From Perognathus longimembris pacificus (lineage: Eukaryota; Chordata; Mammalia; Rodentia; Heteromyidae): 64,000 bases of DNA. Shown piece by piece: positions 12,401-23,446 of this stretch. Under the pieces are notes generated by a model that saw nothing but the letters and a program-made list of their open reading frames with translations, was not told where the DNA came from and searched no databases. The stretch is from assembly GCF_023159225.1 (NCBI RefSeq), contig NC_063177.1:13974673-14038672 (forward strand), in the 5' to 3' direction. The position numbers and the translations under genes were made by a program. Numbering within the stretch: position 1 is the first letter of the stretch; every line of letters starts with the position of its first letter.

Positions 12401-15400
12401 GTGTTCTTCCTTGGCTGACTTCAAACCAAACCAAGATTCCCCCGGGGTCTCAACCTCACAATACCTAGGATTATTGGCATAAGCCACTGGTGTCTGGCAA
12501 AATGTGTTATGTAAGAGACAGGATGAACAGAGCCCCAACTTTTTAGAGGAAGGATGGAACAATCTGAGGCCTGTGTGTAGGAATCTGTTGCCCCTCACTG
12601 CAGAGCCTCAGCTAATTATCAGTGAGGGCTCCCAAGTTCTGTCAGCTCTCTAGCTATCATCAAATTCTGAGCAGAGGACAACCTTACCCAGTGCTTCCGA
12701 TCAACATCTTCATCCGCATCCCACTTGCGAGTTAAGAAAGGATGTTTTCTGCTGATTATTTCTCCTTCAAAAAAGGTTGTAAGGGTTGGATACTCCTATG
12801 GAAAAAGGTAAATATCTAAATAAGATGTTGAACAAGTATTTTTTTTTTTTTATGGATCACACATGGTAACTAATTGCTCCACCACTGAGAGTCCCCAGGC
12901 TCTGAATGAGCATTTTAAGCTTGTTTTCTTGGTGCTGGGAACTGAAGTTAGGATCTCAAGTCTGCTAAAGATGATATGCTTTCCTACTGAGCCATAGACA
13001 ATACCCTCATTCCCCCGTTTTAACCTTTCAGAAAGAAGAATCTTATTCTAACTTTTTCCCCATCACATTGCAAATAATAAAAACCAGTCAGACTCAGCTG
13101 ATTTGCCAATGGGCTGTGGAAAAAAACCCAAAACTGCCCATCATACAACTAACTGATGCTAATAAAAATTCCATGTATATATCCTAAACTGTGAGCAAGG
13201 GGCTTGGTAGGCTGAACACAGTAGATTACTGACCTGGTGTCCCTAGACTATTCAGGGGCTAGAGATAAGGCTCAAGTGGTAGAGTGGCTGTTTAGCAAAG
13301 GTTAAGCTGAGTTCAATTCCCAGTACCACCAGAAAGACACAAAGATGGAAAGACTTAGGCATACTCTACCACTTGAGCCACAGTGCCACTTCCGGTTTTC
13401 TGGTAGTTAATTGGAGATAAGAATCTCATGGACTTTCCTCCTCAGGCTGGCTTTGAAGTACGGTCCTCAGATTTTAGCCTCCTGAGTAGCATGAACCACG
13501 GGTGCCTGGTGAGATTTTAATCTCTGAGCTTTGTCATCTTTATCAGGAGTCCATACCAAAGAGTCAGAAGGACAAAATGACAAAAGGGTCCTAATTCATA
13601 AAGTACCTATGGTTCAGTCTGTCATTTCCCTAAGGGATGATTCTGGTCTGACTTCTCTCCAACACTTTAGTCAGTATCTGGGATGACCACAAGGCATTCT
13701 CAAACTCATAATTAAATGCTTAATGAAGGAGATCTGATATGTATAGAAGTCAACCTAGACAAGCTATTTCTCAGGGCAAGAGCAGGAAGCCTACGCACTT
13801 GACTATACAGCTAAACTGGAAGTAATTTACAGAGCCAAAGAACAGCACACACCAGCAGAAAGGATAATAGAAAAAGGAGCCATTGGGTCCAGCCACTGAA
13901 GTCAAGCAGAAGCTCCCCCTGCTGATTTCATGCTCACTCATAATGAGGCACTTTTCCTGGCTTTCCACACAGTCCTATCTTCTGAAGGTATTAACTTTCA
14001 CTTGGTCAGTAAGTCAGTGAAAACTTCTAGAACAGGCAGGTATTTAGTTTTGTAAATAGCATTCTGGTTCATATATCAGTCCCTTGTGAGTTCAGTTAAG
14101 TGTAACTTGTCTTCTTGCTTCCCAATAAGCTTCCAACCTGGACTGGACATTTCAAATCCTCTAAGGAGTAAAGGGTCTGATCATCTTCCAGGCCCAAGTT
14201 AGGCTCCCAGACACCGGCCAGCTTCCGGGCTCCTTGGAAAAATGTCTCTCCCTACTGGTGGCTAGCTCAGAAATACAAAGAGAATGCTGTTTAAAATCCA
14301 TTCTCTACATTTGTGGGATTTCAAAATGGCACACAATATCTAAAGTTGAGCTTTGCTGATGTGAGGAAATTATCTCCAATCAGATTTTTAATATTGTGTA
14401 AATGCAGAAGACAACTACTATGCTAAACCCCAAAATATTTACATAGTTTAAATATACCTTTGATATTTTAAACAACTGTAAGTTAACAACTTAAATGTAA
14501 GTAAACAAAAATAATTAGCACAGATACAAAATTCATTCAAAGATTCATTATAGTTTTCTGCGTTTTGCTAAAATTGTCCACAGCAACCATATAAAAGATA
14601 CATGATTTTTAAAGTTATTAAACACTTGAACAACACTGAATGCCTTCAAAGTGAATGAATTATACACTTTAAATTTATTTTTTGTGCCAGTCCTTTGAAT
14701 TCAGGGCCTGAGTGCTGTTCCTGAGCTATTTTGCTCAAGGCTAGTGCTCTACTACGTGAGCCACAGTTCCATTTTCAGCATTTTTGGTGCTTTGTTGGAG
14801 ATGAGAGTCTCACCAATTTTTCTGCCCAGTATGGCTCCAATCTGCAATCTTCAGATCTTAGCCTCCTCTAGGATTATAGGTGTAAGCCATGGACACCTAG
14901 CATACATTTATTTATTTGCTGGTTCTGGAGCTTGAACTCAGGGCACGGACACTGTTCCTTTTTCTGCTCAAGGCTTGCACTCTATTACTTGAGCCACAGC
15001 TCCATTTTCAATTTTTTTGGTGGTTAATTAGAGATAAGAGTCTCACAGACTTTCCTGCCTGGGCTAGGTTTGAATCAATAGCCTCAGATCTCAGCCTCTT
15101 GAGTAACTAGGATTATAGGCATGAGCCATTGGCATGCAGCAAACTGTACACTTTAAATGGGCAAAATGTACAGTATGTGACCTGTATCTCAATAAAGCTA
15201 CTAGAAATTATTTAAGAATTCCAAGTTTCTTGTGTCTAGGCAGGACCCAGGAATACCAAGACCTTTCACTAAGTGCCCTGAGACAGTCTAGTGGAGTCAT
15301 AGCTGGATCTGAAGCAGACCATGTCTGGGGACGGTGTATGCCTTCCAAGGGCACTTGACCCATAGACTATGGCCTTTCCAGGAGGGATGAATCCCTGTGG

Positions 15401-18400
15401 GCTAGTCCCTGTGTGTAGGTCATGCTTGTACCCTTAGTGAAGAAGCCCAACAGGCACTCCCAACTCAGAGGGCCTACCTCTGATGCTTGCTCCATGAGAG
15501 GCATTCTCAACACTGTTACATTCTTTCCAAATTTTTAAAACCACTACCATTTTTGCATACCTTCCTACAACTCCAATGACTGGCTTTGGAGTTATTGTTA
15601 ACATTCTGGTGTGTGATATATTTTGCTGTTTTCCTTGTGAAGTTCAAGTTTATGCTCTGTACTCCATTAACAAATGAGCTTGGCTGCCTTAAGAGCCAGA
15701 TATAGGGCTGGGAATGTGGCTTAGTGGTGGAGTGCTTGCCTAGCATACATGAAACCCTCAATTCCTCAGTACCACAAACACAGAAAAAGCCAGAAGTGGC
15801 GCTTTGGCTCAAGTGTAGAGTACTAGCCTTGAGCAAAAGAAGCTCAGGGACGGTGCCCAGGCCCTGAGTTCAAACCTCAGACTGGGAAAAAAAAAAAAGC
15901 TAAATATACTCTTTTTTGACAAACATTTTTCTTCTTTGACAAACCCCACAATTAGAATCCTTTGCTATCCACTTTCTACCCCTACCTGACTGGATCCATT
16001 TCTAGAGATGAAGATGACATTTTGTCTCCACCATAAACTTCCTAGGAAATCTTCAACCGAGCTTCAAATATAGAAAAGGAGAAGGCTGAGGCTTGGGCCT
16101 TCCACATTCCACATTCCTATCAATCTCCCTACCATTTACTTTAACATGGCTCCTCCCCTTGGGACAAGTCATGAGTAAGCAGGACAGAGATTTCTCACTC
16201 TCACTTTACAGATGAGGAAACTGAAATAAGAGAAATTAAAGGTCATAGAACCAGTAAGGGGCAGAGGGAGAATGTTACCCAGCTGCATCCAACACAGCCA
16301 AGTCTTGCTAGGTCATCAAATCTTAAGAATTGATAAAAAAGGCCACAGGCCTCTAGAGCAGTCAAGGCCAGGCTTTCACATAGGCCAGCTCTGGCCCCTC
16401 TTTCCTCTTCCTGTACCAGGGTTGGAATTGTTCATCAGGGTTTGAAGTCAGCACTTCAAGCTTGCTAGGCAGGGCTGGGAATGTGGCTTAGTGGTGGAGT
16501 GCTTGCCTAGCATGCATGAAGCCCTGGGTTTGATTACTTAGTACCACATAAACAGAAAAGGCTGCAAGTGGCGCTGTGGCTCAAGTGGTAGAGTGCTAGC
16601 CTTGAGCATGGAGGCTTGCTGAGCAAGCCATCCACATGTCCCAGCCCTGTAATGAGTGCTTACCTCAGTAAGGCCTTTAATCTTCAGATACCCACAAAGG
16701 TAAGAGTTTCCCGTGTCCACATGCTGTAAAGAGAGGGCACACAATATGTTACAAATGGATGGACAAACTGGGAACATGCGGGGGGAGGGGGGGCGTAGTT
16801 TGGAAATCCTTTGAGGCTGGGCAGGGTCAGGAAGGTGAGGTGATCAGTGTCTACCCAAAATGGATCCCAGAACCTCTTGATTCCCTTCAGCTGGACATCT
16901 TGAGATTGAAGTGCCTTCTTTTTTTTTTTTTTTGTTTTTTTTTGGCCAGTCCTAGGCCTTGGACTCAGGGCCTGAGCACAGTCCCTGGCTTCTTCTTGCT
17001 CAAGGCCACCTGAGCCACAGCGCCCCTTCTGGCTGTTTTCCATATATGTGGTGCTGGGGAATTGAACGGAGAGCTTCATGTGTAGGAGGCAAGCACTCTT
17101 GCCACTAGGCCATATTCCCAGCCCTGAAGTGCCTTCTGAAGCAATATGCCTTATACTTCACCCATGTGTCTTCAACACATCTTATGCACCTGTAAGACTG
17201 TATACTGGTGCATGGTATCATCCCTAATCCCAAGATTGACTTGTTTCTATTTTATTGTTTTTAATTCACTGCTGCTCACTTATCTAGGAAATCTACTCCT
17301 GCCCTCTTATTTACACTTAAGCACTATCTTGCATCATTTTCTTATGCAACGAACCAAGTATTCAAGAAGAGCATCTTAGGAAGAGTTATGTGGCATAAAT
17401 TTTAGTTATGAATCAAAATGCCAACCAAAAGTCTGACTAGACTGAATGCCTGCTTGGTCTTTCTCATACACAAGTATTTGTTTCTTAAAGAGAAAATCTA
17501 GGAAATGTAACAGGTACAGTAGATTTTGAGGTTTAGCCACCAATTATTGCTTGTGGAGACCCTGCTGGATGCCTATCCAACAGCCAGGTTCTTCGTTTTT
17601 GCTCCTGGAAAGGCCTAACTTTGTGCTGGCACCTGTCCTACTTGTAAGACCAGGACAACACTAATGGAACCTAAGCAATCATTCTCCTTATGAGTCATCA
17701 AATTATGGAAGAGTGACTTTGTTCTAGACAATCAGATACTGCCCAGAATATCTTTCCCTGGGTGTGCCTGGAAGATTACTGGCATTTGAAGAAGCATCTA
17801 AGGAAGAAGTCGCTCTTCTTCCTCCAGAGGTGGCAGTATCTGCAACATAGCATCCAGTCCCAGTATAGCCAGCAAGAGAACAGAAGAAACAGGGCAGGGG
17901 ATGCTAGAGGGGCAGCCCAGAAAGATGAAAGGACCCATCAAGAACCCTGGCTGGGAATATGGCCTAGTGGCAAGAGTGATTGCCTCCTATACATGAAGCC
18001 CTAGGTTTCAGCACTGCATTCCTCAGCACCACATATATAGAAAACGGCCAGAAATGGCACTGTGGCTCAGGTGGCACAGTGCTAGCCGTGAGCAAAAAGA
18101 AGCCAGGGACAGTGCTCAGGCCCTGAGTTCAACCCCCAGGACTGGCAAAAAAAAAAAAAAAAAAAGAACCCCTTAATCAACCAACCTCAGACCACATCAC
18201 CTCTAAACTCCTTGTAAGGTTTATTTATTCTGTAAGCTATTTTGATATGCAAAATATGGTTACTTGGCCAGATGCCAGTGGCTTAGATCTATAATCCTAA
18301 CTACTCAGGAGCTTGAGATCAAAGGATCATGATTTGAAGCCTGCTCAGTCAGGAAAGTTCATGAGACTCCTATCTTCAATTAACCACCAGAAAACTGAAA

Positions 18401-21400
18401 GTGGCTCTGTAGTTCAAGTACTAGAGTGCTAGCCTTGAGCACAAAGGAGTTCAGGGCTAGTGCCCAGGTCCTGAATTCAAGCCCTACAATTGACCAAGAA
18501 AAGAAGTATAGTTACTTGGAGCTAAAAGCAAACTAATAAGACATTTTGTACAAATCTACAGACTCATCCTGAACTGGCAGAATTTCAGAGTTCATGACTT
18601 AAGTGAGTCCAATCGTCATGAACTGGGAAGCTCTGCCTAGTAATCTCTGAATTAAAGCAAAACAATGTATAGTAGCTTCTGGAGCACATGGGAAATTTTC
18701 TTATTAAGTGAGGTCTCATTTAAAAAACTAGAAAGACACTTAGCACATTTGGGAACTCAACTACTTCCAATTATGCCATGAATCAAATTCCTAGGTAGTC
18801 CTTAAAAACTGTAATGAACTTAGCCAGCCAGATGATGTCAGCACCAAAGCAAATGAGCCTCCCTGAAGCTAAAGTACCTTTACAGCTCAGAGCTGGTGAC
18901 AGAGGTATTCCATGCAAAAACTTCCAAGCCCTTTCAGGTATCTTCATCTGCTGACATTGGAACTGGGCATTATAGAAAACAGCTGATCCACACTATCATG
19001 GTTCAGCAAAGAACTTTTATTAAGGGACATAGGTTTGTATTCGATTCTCATTGAATTCAGTACCGTTTGGGTTTCACAGCTGCTGGAATGAGTATCAGGT
19101 GGCAGGGGTAGTTGCTAATAAGATTAAAAATTGGACTGTAAATTGGCTTGTATTTGCACAGATTATCACATGCTCAAGAATCAGAATTTCTGTTTGGCTT
19201 TCATTCAACCATGTGTCTCTCCAATTGATGATGGCTGGAGAACTTAAATTACCCCACAACACATACAGCTTTCACCAGAAGAGGAGCCAGCATCTCAATG
19301 AGAAAGATAACAATGCAAGTGTTTACAAGGGGATCTCACAGACAGCTGTGTCCAACAACTGCTCCTTTAAAATATTCTTTCCACAGGGCTTTGGGTTTCA
19401 TTCTATTGGTGGCTTCTGGGATGGCAGAGGGAGAAAGAGTAGGCAACTCAAGAAGGAGGGGGAGATGAGGTCAGAACCTCCCAAAGATTTGGAGAATTCT
19501 TTATACTGGAACATCAAAACAGAAAGTACTTTAAAAAGCACCAGAGAGATGGTGCACAACATCCTTTGGGAAGTTCAAGCCAAGACTATAATGAGATTAC
19601 ACTGCTCACCACTATGATGGCCACACCCAAAAGATGGACATTAGCAAGTGTTGGTGAGGATGTGAAGTTGAAATCTTTATATGCTACTGCTGCAATGGTA
19701 AGATAACCACTTAGAAAACACGAAACTATTAAACACAGTTACCATATGACAATTCTACTCCTATATGTCTACACTCAAGAAAAATGAAAACTTATAGCCA
19801 CATAAAAGCTTTAACATGAGCCTGATATTGTAGTGCATACTTGGAGTCCCAGCACTTGAGTGGCTGAGGAGAAAGGTTTACTTCAGCCTAGGAGTTCAAA
19901 ACCAGCCAGAGAAACACAGTACGGCTTTGTTTCAAAAATAAGCAAAAAAGGGCTGGGGGTATGGCCTAGTGGCAAGAGCGCTTGTCTCGTATACATGAGG
20001 CCCTGGGTTCAATTCCCCAGCACCACATATACAGAAAATGGCCAGAAGTGGCGCTGTGGCTCAAGTGGCAGAGTGCTAGCCTTGAGCAAAAAGAAGCCAG
20101 GGACAGTGCTCAGGCCCTGAGTCCAAGGCCCAGGACTGGCCCCCCCCCCCCCCAAAAAAAAGTAAAAAAGGTATAGCACTATTTGTAATTGGTAAAAAAA
20201 ATGAAAAAACAAAATGTTTATCTACACAATGGGCAATTGTTATGATGGATGATACAACAATAATAAGGAATAGTGTTGATCCATGTGAAGATATGACCCA
20301 TCAAATAGTATGCTAAGTTAAAACAGCCAGTCACAAAAGGCTAGATACTGTATAATTCTGTTTATATGAAGTGCCCAGAATAGGCATCTGAGGAAAGAAG
20401 ACTAAGGGGTATAAAGGTTTCTTTTTGGGAGTGATAATAATGTTCTGGAATTAGGTTATAGTGATATATACTGTGAATATACTGAATATAGTGAATATAC
20501 TGTGAACTACTTAAATGACTGGTATGTAGTATCTTAGTAAAGGTGCTTAAGGAAGAGAAAGAAAGATAAGCAGGACAGAATATGATTACAGTTATGAAAG
20601 ACAGGAGAGAAATGTAAAGAAAAATGAAGACTGAGTGGAAGAAACTAGTCCTGGCTAAAAAACCAGATGATGGAGCAATTCACATGCTACTGACTGGTGA
20701 CAGTGATGCACAAGAGCAGCTCACAAATCCAGATGTAGGGCTGCATTCCATGGCATGACAGCCGGGGGGGGGAGGGGGGGCCCTTACACAAGAGCAGCTC
20801 ACCAATCCAGATGCAGGGCTGCATTCCATTGCCCTCCCCCCCCCACCCCCAAACACACATCCCACTCAAGGGCTTCTTGCCTTGGCCAGCTGTGCCCCAA
20901 CTCAATCACTACTTCCACTGGTTCACAAGGAAACCGGCACCTGACAAGGTCAGAAATAACACAACACACAGAAGGGAGCAGTGGCTGCAGGAATCAAAGC
21001 AGACTTCTAGCAGACACCTAGCTACCCTGCCAGTTGTCCCCTGCCACTTCAAAAACCATCACAAGGACACAAATTCAGGACCATTCCAAACATGACTATC
21101 CTGGGAATCTCACTTCTAGAATTTTTTTTTTTTTTGCCAGCTCTGGGCTTGGACGCAGGGCCTGAGCACTGTCCCTGGCTTCTTTTTGCTCAAGGCTAGC
21201 ACTCTGCCACTTGAGCCACAGTGCCACTTCTGGCCATTTTCTATATATGCAGTGCTGGGGAATTGAACCCAGGGCCTCATATATACAAGGCAAGCACTCT
21301 TGCCACCAGGCCATATTCCCAGCCCCTCACTTCTAGAATTTTATGATTAGCTGAAAGCCTCGCATTTTAAGCAAAAAATAAATTCCCACATTAGGCAGTT

Positions 21401-23338
21401 ATTTCTGTTTTCTTGTGGTGGCAGGGATTAAATGGAGGGCCCTGCACATGCTAGGCAAATGCTCTGCCAATGGACTGCATCTTCAGTCCTATGCATAGTT
21501 ACAGGAATAAATATCTCAGCCACAGTAGTTTTCCACATACTTTGGGTCATGCCAGACCTGTAAGTTTATAGGTTGGACATACAAGTAACATGAGAATGCA
21601 ATTCTCAGAATGAAAACCAAAGAAAACTATTTCCCACAAATCAGTAAGAAAAGGGGCTGGACAGGCACCAGTGGCTCATGCCTGTAATCACCTAGCTACT
21701 CAGGAGACTAAGATGTGAGAATCATGGTTCGAAATCAGCCTGGGTGGCAGTAAAGTCCATGAGATTCATCTCCATTTAACCACCAGAAAACTGGAAATGG
21801 CTCAAAGTGGTAGAGTGCTAGCCTTGAGCAAAAGAACTCAGGGACAATGTCCAGGCCCCAAGTTCAAGCCCCACAAGGGACAAAAAAGGCATTCCCATTG
21901 TCTTTGGGGTGGGAGACATACTTAGTCAAAAGAGACAGAGATATAATTAGAAAATGCAAAGGGCAGCAGAAGGACAAGCACACTGCACATCCCATGTTCA
22001 CACAGGGGCAATGAGGCTGCATACAGGGCTTCTGGCAGAACTTTCAAAGAACAGGTATGGAGAGGAGGTCTGGGGACAGCCTAGGAGGTGGTATCAGGAA
22101 CACTGGAAAAGGAAGGGGGAAAGTGTGTTCTCAGGTGGTCAGGGGTCAATGCAGAGGAACAGTTTTGTAAGGAATGGAGATAAATAGGTATCTGTGCCAC
22201 TGTCCATCTCCTTGGGCTGGGGCGGAAGTGTCCAGTGAGAGAGAGCTGAGGTACGGGAAAGGGCTTGGAGCAGGTGTAAATCCAAGGACAGGCACGCAGA
22301 AATATGGGCCAAGAAGGGAGAGGACATGACACAAAACTGAGTTAGATTTCCCAGTACATCAATATCTGGGGTGGGGGGGAAGCCCTGTGCTCTTGTAGGT
22401 AAAAGTTAACACGAGAGAGGGTCTCTTGGGAGACAGAAGTGAGCTAGAGGGGGTATGGGGTGGGAGATCAGGATGGGAGACCAGGATGGAATGGGAAGTG
22501 GTGGGAGCTCAAGGCAGGAGACTGAAGCAGGTGGTGCTCCTGGGGGCCCCAGAGTACCCAAGGTCCTAACAGGGAGTATCAGGAAACCAGACACAGCTGA
22601 CGGAGGGAAGAAGGTTCTCCCACTTCTCAAGGGGCACTTCCAAGTCCGAAACGGCAGGGGGAAGGTCTTAGGGTCTGAGGATAGGAGGCATCCTTCTCAA
22701 ATCTGGGAGGGCATGACATGAGCCATCCTAAGGGGTGGGGAGGGTGGGTCACGGAGTGTGAGAAGACAAGTGTCGAGTTCGGGGTCTGAGAGGGGCTGGT
22801 ATAAGGTCCTGGGAAAGAAGGACCCAGGCCAGCAGAAGGGCAGTCATGGAAGGGGGAGGGGCTTCCGGATCCCAGGAGGACCGGTCAAGGGCTTCAACTC
22901 TAGGGCAAGGTTTGGGGGTCTGCTGGGGATTCAGCCATCACAGGCTCTTCTGGGGTCTGAAAGGAGGTAAGGGTTGGGACTCGAGAGTGCGAGGCACCAG
23001 CTGGACAGGTCTGGGTGGGAGGCGCCGGGTGCAGGAGGCCCAGACGTCGAGGGCCTGTTCCGCGGGTGCGGGCTCGAGGAGCCCAGGGAGGGCGACACCC
23101 GTGAGCACCGCGAGGAGGCCCTCGGGCCCCGGCCCGGCCCGGCGCTCACCTGCAGCACCACCTCTACGTCGTATGAGTTCCCCTTGCTCTTCTGGTGGCC
23201 GCGGAACTTGGAGCCGCTGTAGAGCAAGCTGGTGGCCACGCCGGGCTGCTGGGTGTTGATAGGCGGCGGCGGGATGAGAGAGGCCGCGGAGGCAGCCGAG
23301 GCACCGGCCGGCGGGGGACACTCGGTGCGGACCGGCAT
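4276..23338 (-). CDS. GID4: GID4, substrate receptor of the CTLH/GID E3 ubiquitin ligase (complete, 6 coding exons)
   Basis: Coding exons on the minus strand are 23338-23150, 16723-16664, 12795-12688, 9431-9330, 6792-6662 and 4339-4276, joined in frame to 217 codons plus TGA. The protein is the receptor that binds N-terminal proline degrons in a beta-barrel pocket and presents them to the CTLH ubiquitin ligase. Pocket residues known from the human structure (human Q132, L164, L171, E237, L240, S253, Y258) are kept here as Q49, L81, L88, E154, L157, S170 and Y175. I chose the MPVRTE start because it gives the 217-residue form I know from mouse. The human 300-residue form begins 83 residues upstream, but that extension is split between reading frames here. 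The C-terminus ends IYEFR. It is head-to-head with ATPAF2. Every intron is GT-AG. Identification is near certain; exact 5' end and start are less so. Confidence 0.96.
4686..4912 (+). mobile_element. 7SL-Geo composite SINE
   Basis: B1-like half then Geo half ending TTCAAGCCCCAGGATC. Confidence 0.8.
5078..5600 (+). mobile_element. Old L1 3' end remnant
   Basis: Decayed end of L1 ORF2 and start of the 3' UTR (GACCCAGCAATTTCACTCCT, GCAGCACAAGCTACAATAGC). No open frame. Confidence 0.72.
5639..5712 (+). mobile_element. ID-like SINE monomer
   Basis: GGTGTGGCTCAGCAGTAGAG and CCTGGGTTCCATCCTCAGC, tRNA-like A and B boxes; followed by a CACACA tract. Confidence 0.68.
6408..6443 (+). repeat. CA microsatellite
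   Basis: About 18 CA units in GID4 intron 5. Confidence 0.95.
6662..6792 (-). CDS. GID4: GID4 coding exon 5
   Basis: A 131-bp exon for residues 154-197 (the last codon is split), starting [12 protein letters not shown] and ending YYYHRSSEW. Acceptor gtgcag, donor gtaagt. It holds four degron-pocket residues: E154, L157, S170 and Y175. Confidence 0.95.
7396..7657 (-). mobile_element. 7SL-Geo SINE with ATGT-repeat linker
   Basis: The linker between the halves is expanded into an ATGT/TATG repeat at 7495-7530. Confidence 0.75.
7682..7885 (-). mobile_element. IDL-Geo SINE
   Basis: Full dimer, moderately diverged, flanked by TCTAAGAA on both sides. Confidence 0.85.
8203..8440 (+). mobile_element. 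7SL-Geo composite SINE
   Basis: Both halves recognisable, with an A tail near 8433. Confidence 0.78.
9330..9431 (-). CDS. GID4: GID4 coding exon 4
   Basis: A 102-bp exon for residues 120-153, from [12 protein letters not shown] to YVFMRWK. Acceptor is tttcag before GGC, donor gtaagg after AAG; phase 0 at both ends. Confidence 0.95.
9905..9966 (+). mobile_element. ID-like SINE relic
   Basis: Decayed monomer ending GGTTCAATCCCTAGTATTG. Confidence 0.5.
10231..10343 (-). mobile_element. Geo half of a SINE
   Basis: Only the Geo half, next to a CTAC/CTAT simple repeat at 10178-10230. Confidence 0.65.
10827..11027 (-). mobile_element. IDL-Geo SINE
   Basis: Full dimer flanked by CATAGGCTATTTT at both ends, a 13-bp target-site duplication. 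Confidence 0.87.
11401..11600 (-). mobile_element. IDL-Geo SINE, older
   Basis: Dimer with several substitutions and a small deletion in the ID part; flanked by AAGGCTCTAGTTT duplications. Confidence 0.82.
12268..12498 (-). mobile_element. 7SL-Geo composite SINE, old
   Basis: Diverged Geo half followed by a B1-like half ending ATAAGCCACTGGTGTCTGG. Confidence 0.72.
12688..12795 (-). CDS. GID4: GID4 coding exon 3
   Basis: A 108-bp exon for residues 84-119, from [12 protein letters not shown] to DVDRKHW. Acceptor is tccatag before GAG, donor gtaagg after TGG; phase 0 at both ends. It carries the pocket leucine equivalent to human L171. Confidence 0.95.
13256..13332 (+). mobile_element. ID-like SINE monomer
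   Basis: GGGCTAGAGATAAGGCTCAA through GTTCAATTCCCAGTACCACC. Confidence 0.65.
13362..13512 (-). mobile_element. 7SL-Geo SINE, partial
   Basis: Lacks the 3' half of Geo; linker and B1-like part are clear. Confidence 0.72.
14684..14902 (-). mobile_element. 7SL-Geo composite SINE
   Basis: Followed after 12 bp by a second copy in the same orientation. Confidence 0.78.
14914..15142 (-). mobile_element. 7SL-Geo composite SINE
   Basis: Second of two adjacent copies; divergence shows independent insertion, not local duplication. Confidence 0.78.
15706..15898 (+). mobile_element. IDL-Geo SINE
   Basis: Starts GGCTGGGAATGTGGCTTAG and ends in an A tract; an older subtype (GTGGTGGAG in place of GTGGCAAGAG). 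Confidence 0.82.
16186..16318 (-). mobile_element. MIR relic
   Basis: TTTACAGATGAGGAAACTGA is the hallmark of a reverse MIR core. Confidence 0.65.
16471..16628 (+). mobile_element. IDL-Geo SINE, 3' truncated
   Basis: Complete ID half, but the Geo half stops after CCTTGAGCA, 36 bp short of GID4 exon 2. Confidence 0.78.
16664..16723 (-). CDS. GID4: GID4 coding exon 2
   Basis: A 60-bp exon for residues 64-83 ([20 protein letters not shown]). Acceptor is ctttacag before CAT; donor is gtaagc after GAG. It is phase 0 at both ends, so skipping would remove 20 residues in frame. Confidence 0.95.
16919..17124 (-). mobile_element. IDL-Geo SINE
   Basis: Flanked by TGAAGTGCCTTCT at 16909 and 17126. 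A small deletion removes part of the Geo half. Confidence 0.85.
17948..18165 (+). mobile_element. IDL-Geo SINE
   Basis: Full dimer with a long A tail, flanked by AAGAACCC. A short insertion disrupts the ID B-box region. Confidence 0.85.
18264..18500 (+). mobile_element. 7SL-Geo composite SINE
   Basis: Both halves present, ending TTCAAGCCCTACAATTGACC. Confidence 0.78.
19825..19948 (+). mobile_element. B1/7SL-like monomer
   Basis: Old monomer with TTGGAGTCCCAGCACTTGAG and GAGTTCAAAACCAGCC; no Geo half. Confidence 0.65.
19950..20164 (+). mobile_element. IDL-Geo SINE, young
   Basis: Nearly identical to the copy at 30987. The tail carries an unusual run of about 15 C followed by A. It lies next to a B1-like monomer inside an L1 remnant. 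Confidence 0.88.
20706..20831 (+). repeat. Local tandem duplication with G and C runs
   Basis: ACAAGAGCAGCTCACAAATC and the next 24 bases (ending GCTGCATTCCAT) recur 79 bp later with two or three differences. A G-run (20763-20779) lies between the copies and a C-run follows the second. Confidence 0.85.
21121..21325 (-). mobile_element. IDL-Geo SINE
   Basis: Flanked by a 17-bp duplication, CTCACTTCTAGAATTTT, at 21108 and 21326. Confidence 0.9.
21415..21492 (-). mobile_element. ID-like SINE relic
   Basis: Reverse copy with ACATGCTAGGCAAATGCTCT. Confidence 0.55.
21657..21887 (+). mobile_element. 7SL-Geo composite SINE
   Basis: Complete, with linker CCATTTAACCACCAGAAAAC. Confidence 0.8.
22425..22612 (+). 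repeat. Inverted duplication, arm A (GID4 intron 1)
   Basis: About 187 bp matching 25124-25311 on the opposite strand with about 6-7 differences. Runs from TTGGGAGACAG to GAGGGAAGAAG. Confidence 0.92.
23150..23338 (-). CDS. GID4: GID4 coding exon 1
   Basis: Encodes residues 1-63: a low-complexity Ala/Pro leader, then the start of the conserved barrel ([18 protein letters not shown]). It ends in phase 0 with CAG before donor gtgagc. The ATG at 23338-23336 is inside the CpG-rich promoter region. Confidence 0.93.
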
Positions 23339-23434
23339 CGCGGGGTCCCCCGGAGCCAGGGCTGGGGGGAGGGGGAGAGGAACCGCCGCCGCCGCCGCGC
23401 GGGAGCTGAGAAGGGTGAGGAGGGAGGGGCCGGG

Positions 23435-23446
23435 CGCGCACGCGCG
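23435..23446. promoter_or_regulatory. NRF1-type site
   Basis: CGCGCACGCGCG matches the palindromic NRF1 consensus YGCGCAYGCGCR at every position. It lies about 100 bp upstream of the GID4 start codon. NRF1 commonly drives nuclear genes for mitochondrial proteins, which suits ATPAF2 on the other side. Confidence 0.6.

Larger units (their letters stand above)
9432..12687 (-). other. GID4: GID4 intron 3
   Basis: Begins with a purine-rich tract. Holds two IDL-Geo SINEs, a Geo half, one 7SL-Geo SINE and AT-rich unique sequence (10350-10820, 11600-12260) with no gene seen. Confidence 0.75.
12796..16663 (-). other. GID4: GID4 intron 2
   Basis: Holds three 7SL-Geo-type SINEs, two plus-strand IDL-Geo SINEs and an old MIR. 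The stretch 13515-14680 is unique, AT-rich, with no gene seen. Confidence 0.75.
19535..20560 (+). mobile_element. Old L1 remnant interrupted by SINEs
   Basis: L1 3' segments at about 19535-19824 and 20170-20560 are separated by a B1-like monomer and an IDL-Geo SINE. Confidence 0.65.
16724..23149 (-). other. GID4: GID4 intron 1
   Basis: The first and longest GID4 intron. Holds IDL-Geo and 7SL-Geo SINEs, an L1 remnant interrupted by SINEs, a local tandem duplication near 20710-20830, and one arm (22425-22612) of an inverted duplication. Sequence right of 21950 becomes purine- and GC-rich towards the promoter. Stretches 17130-17760 and 18510-19520 are unclassified. Confidence 0.75.

Noticed and set aside
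15706..15800. tRNA-like A and B boxes as a tRNA gene (here and in many similar places)
   Set aside because: They belong to ID-derived SINEs; the rest of the cloverleaf is not preserved.
22455..22721. Matching short open frames in the two arms of the inverted duplication (near 22455 and 25282)
   Set aside because: They are similar only because the DNA is duplicated. No coding signature or known family was seen.
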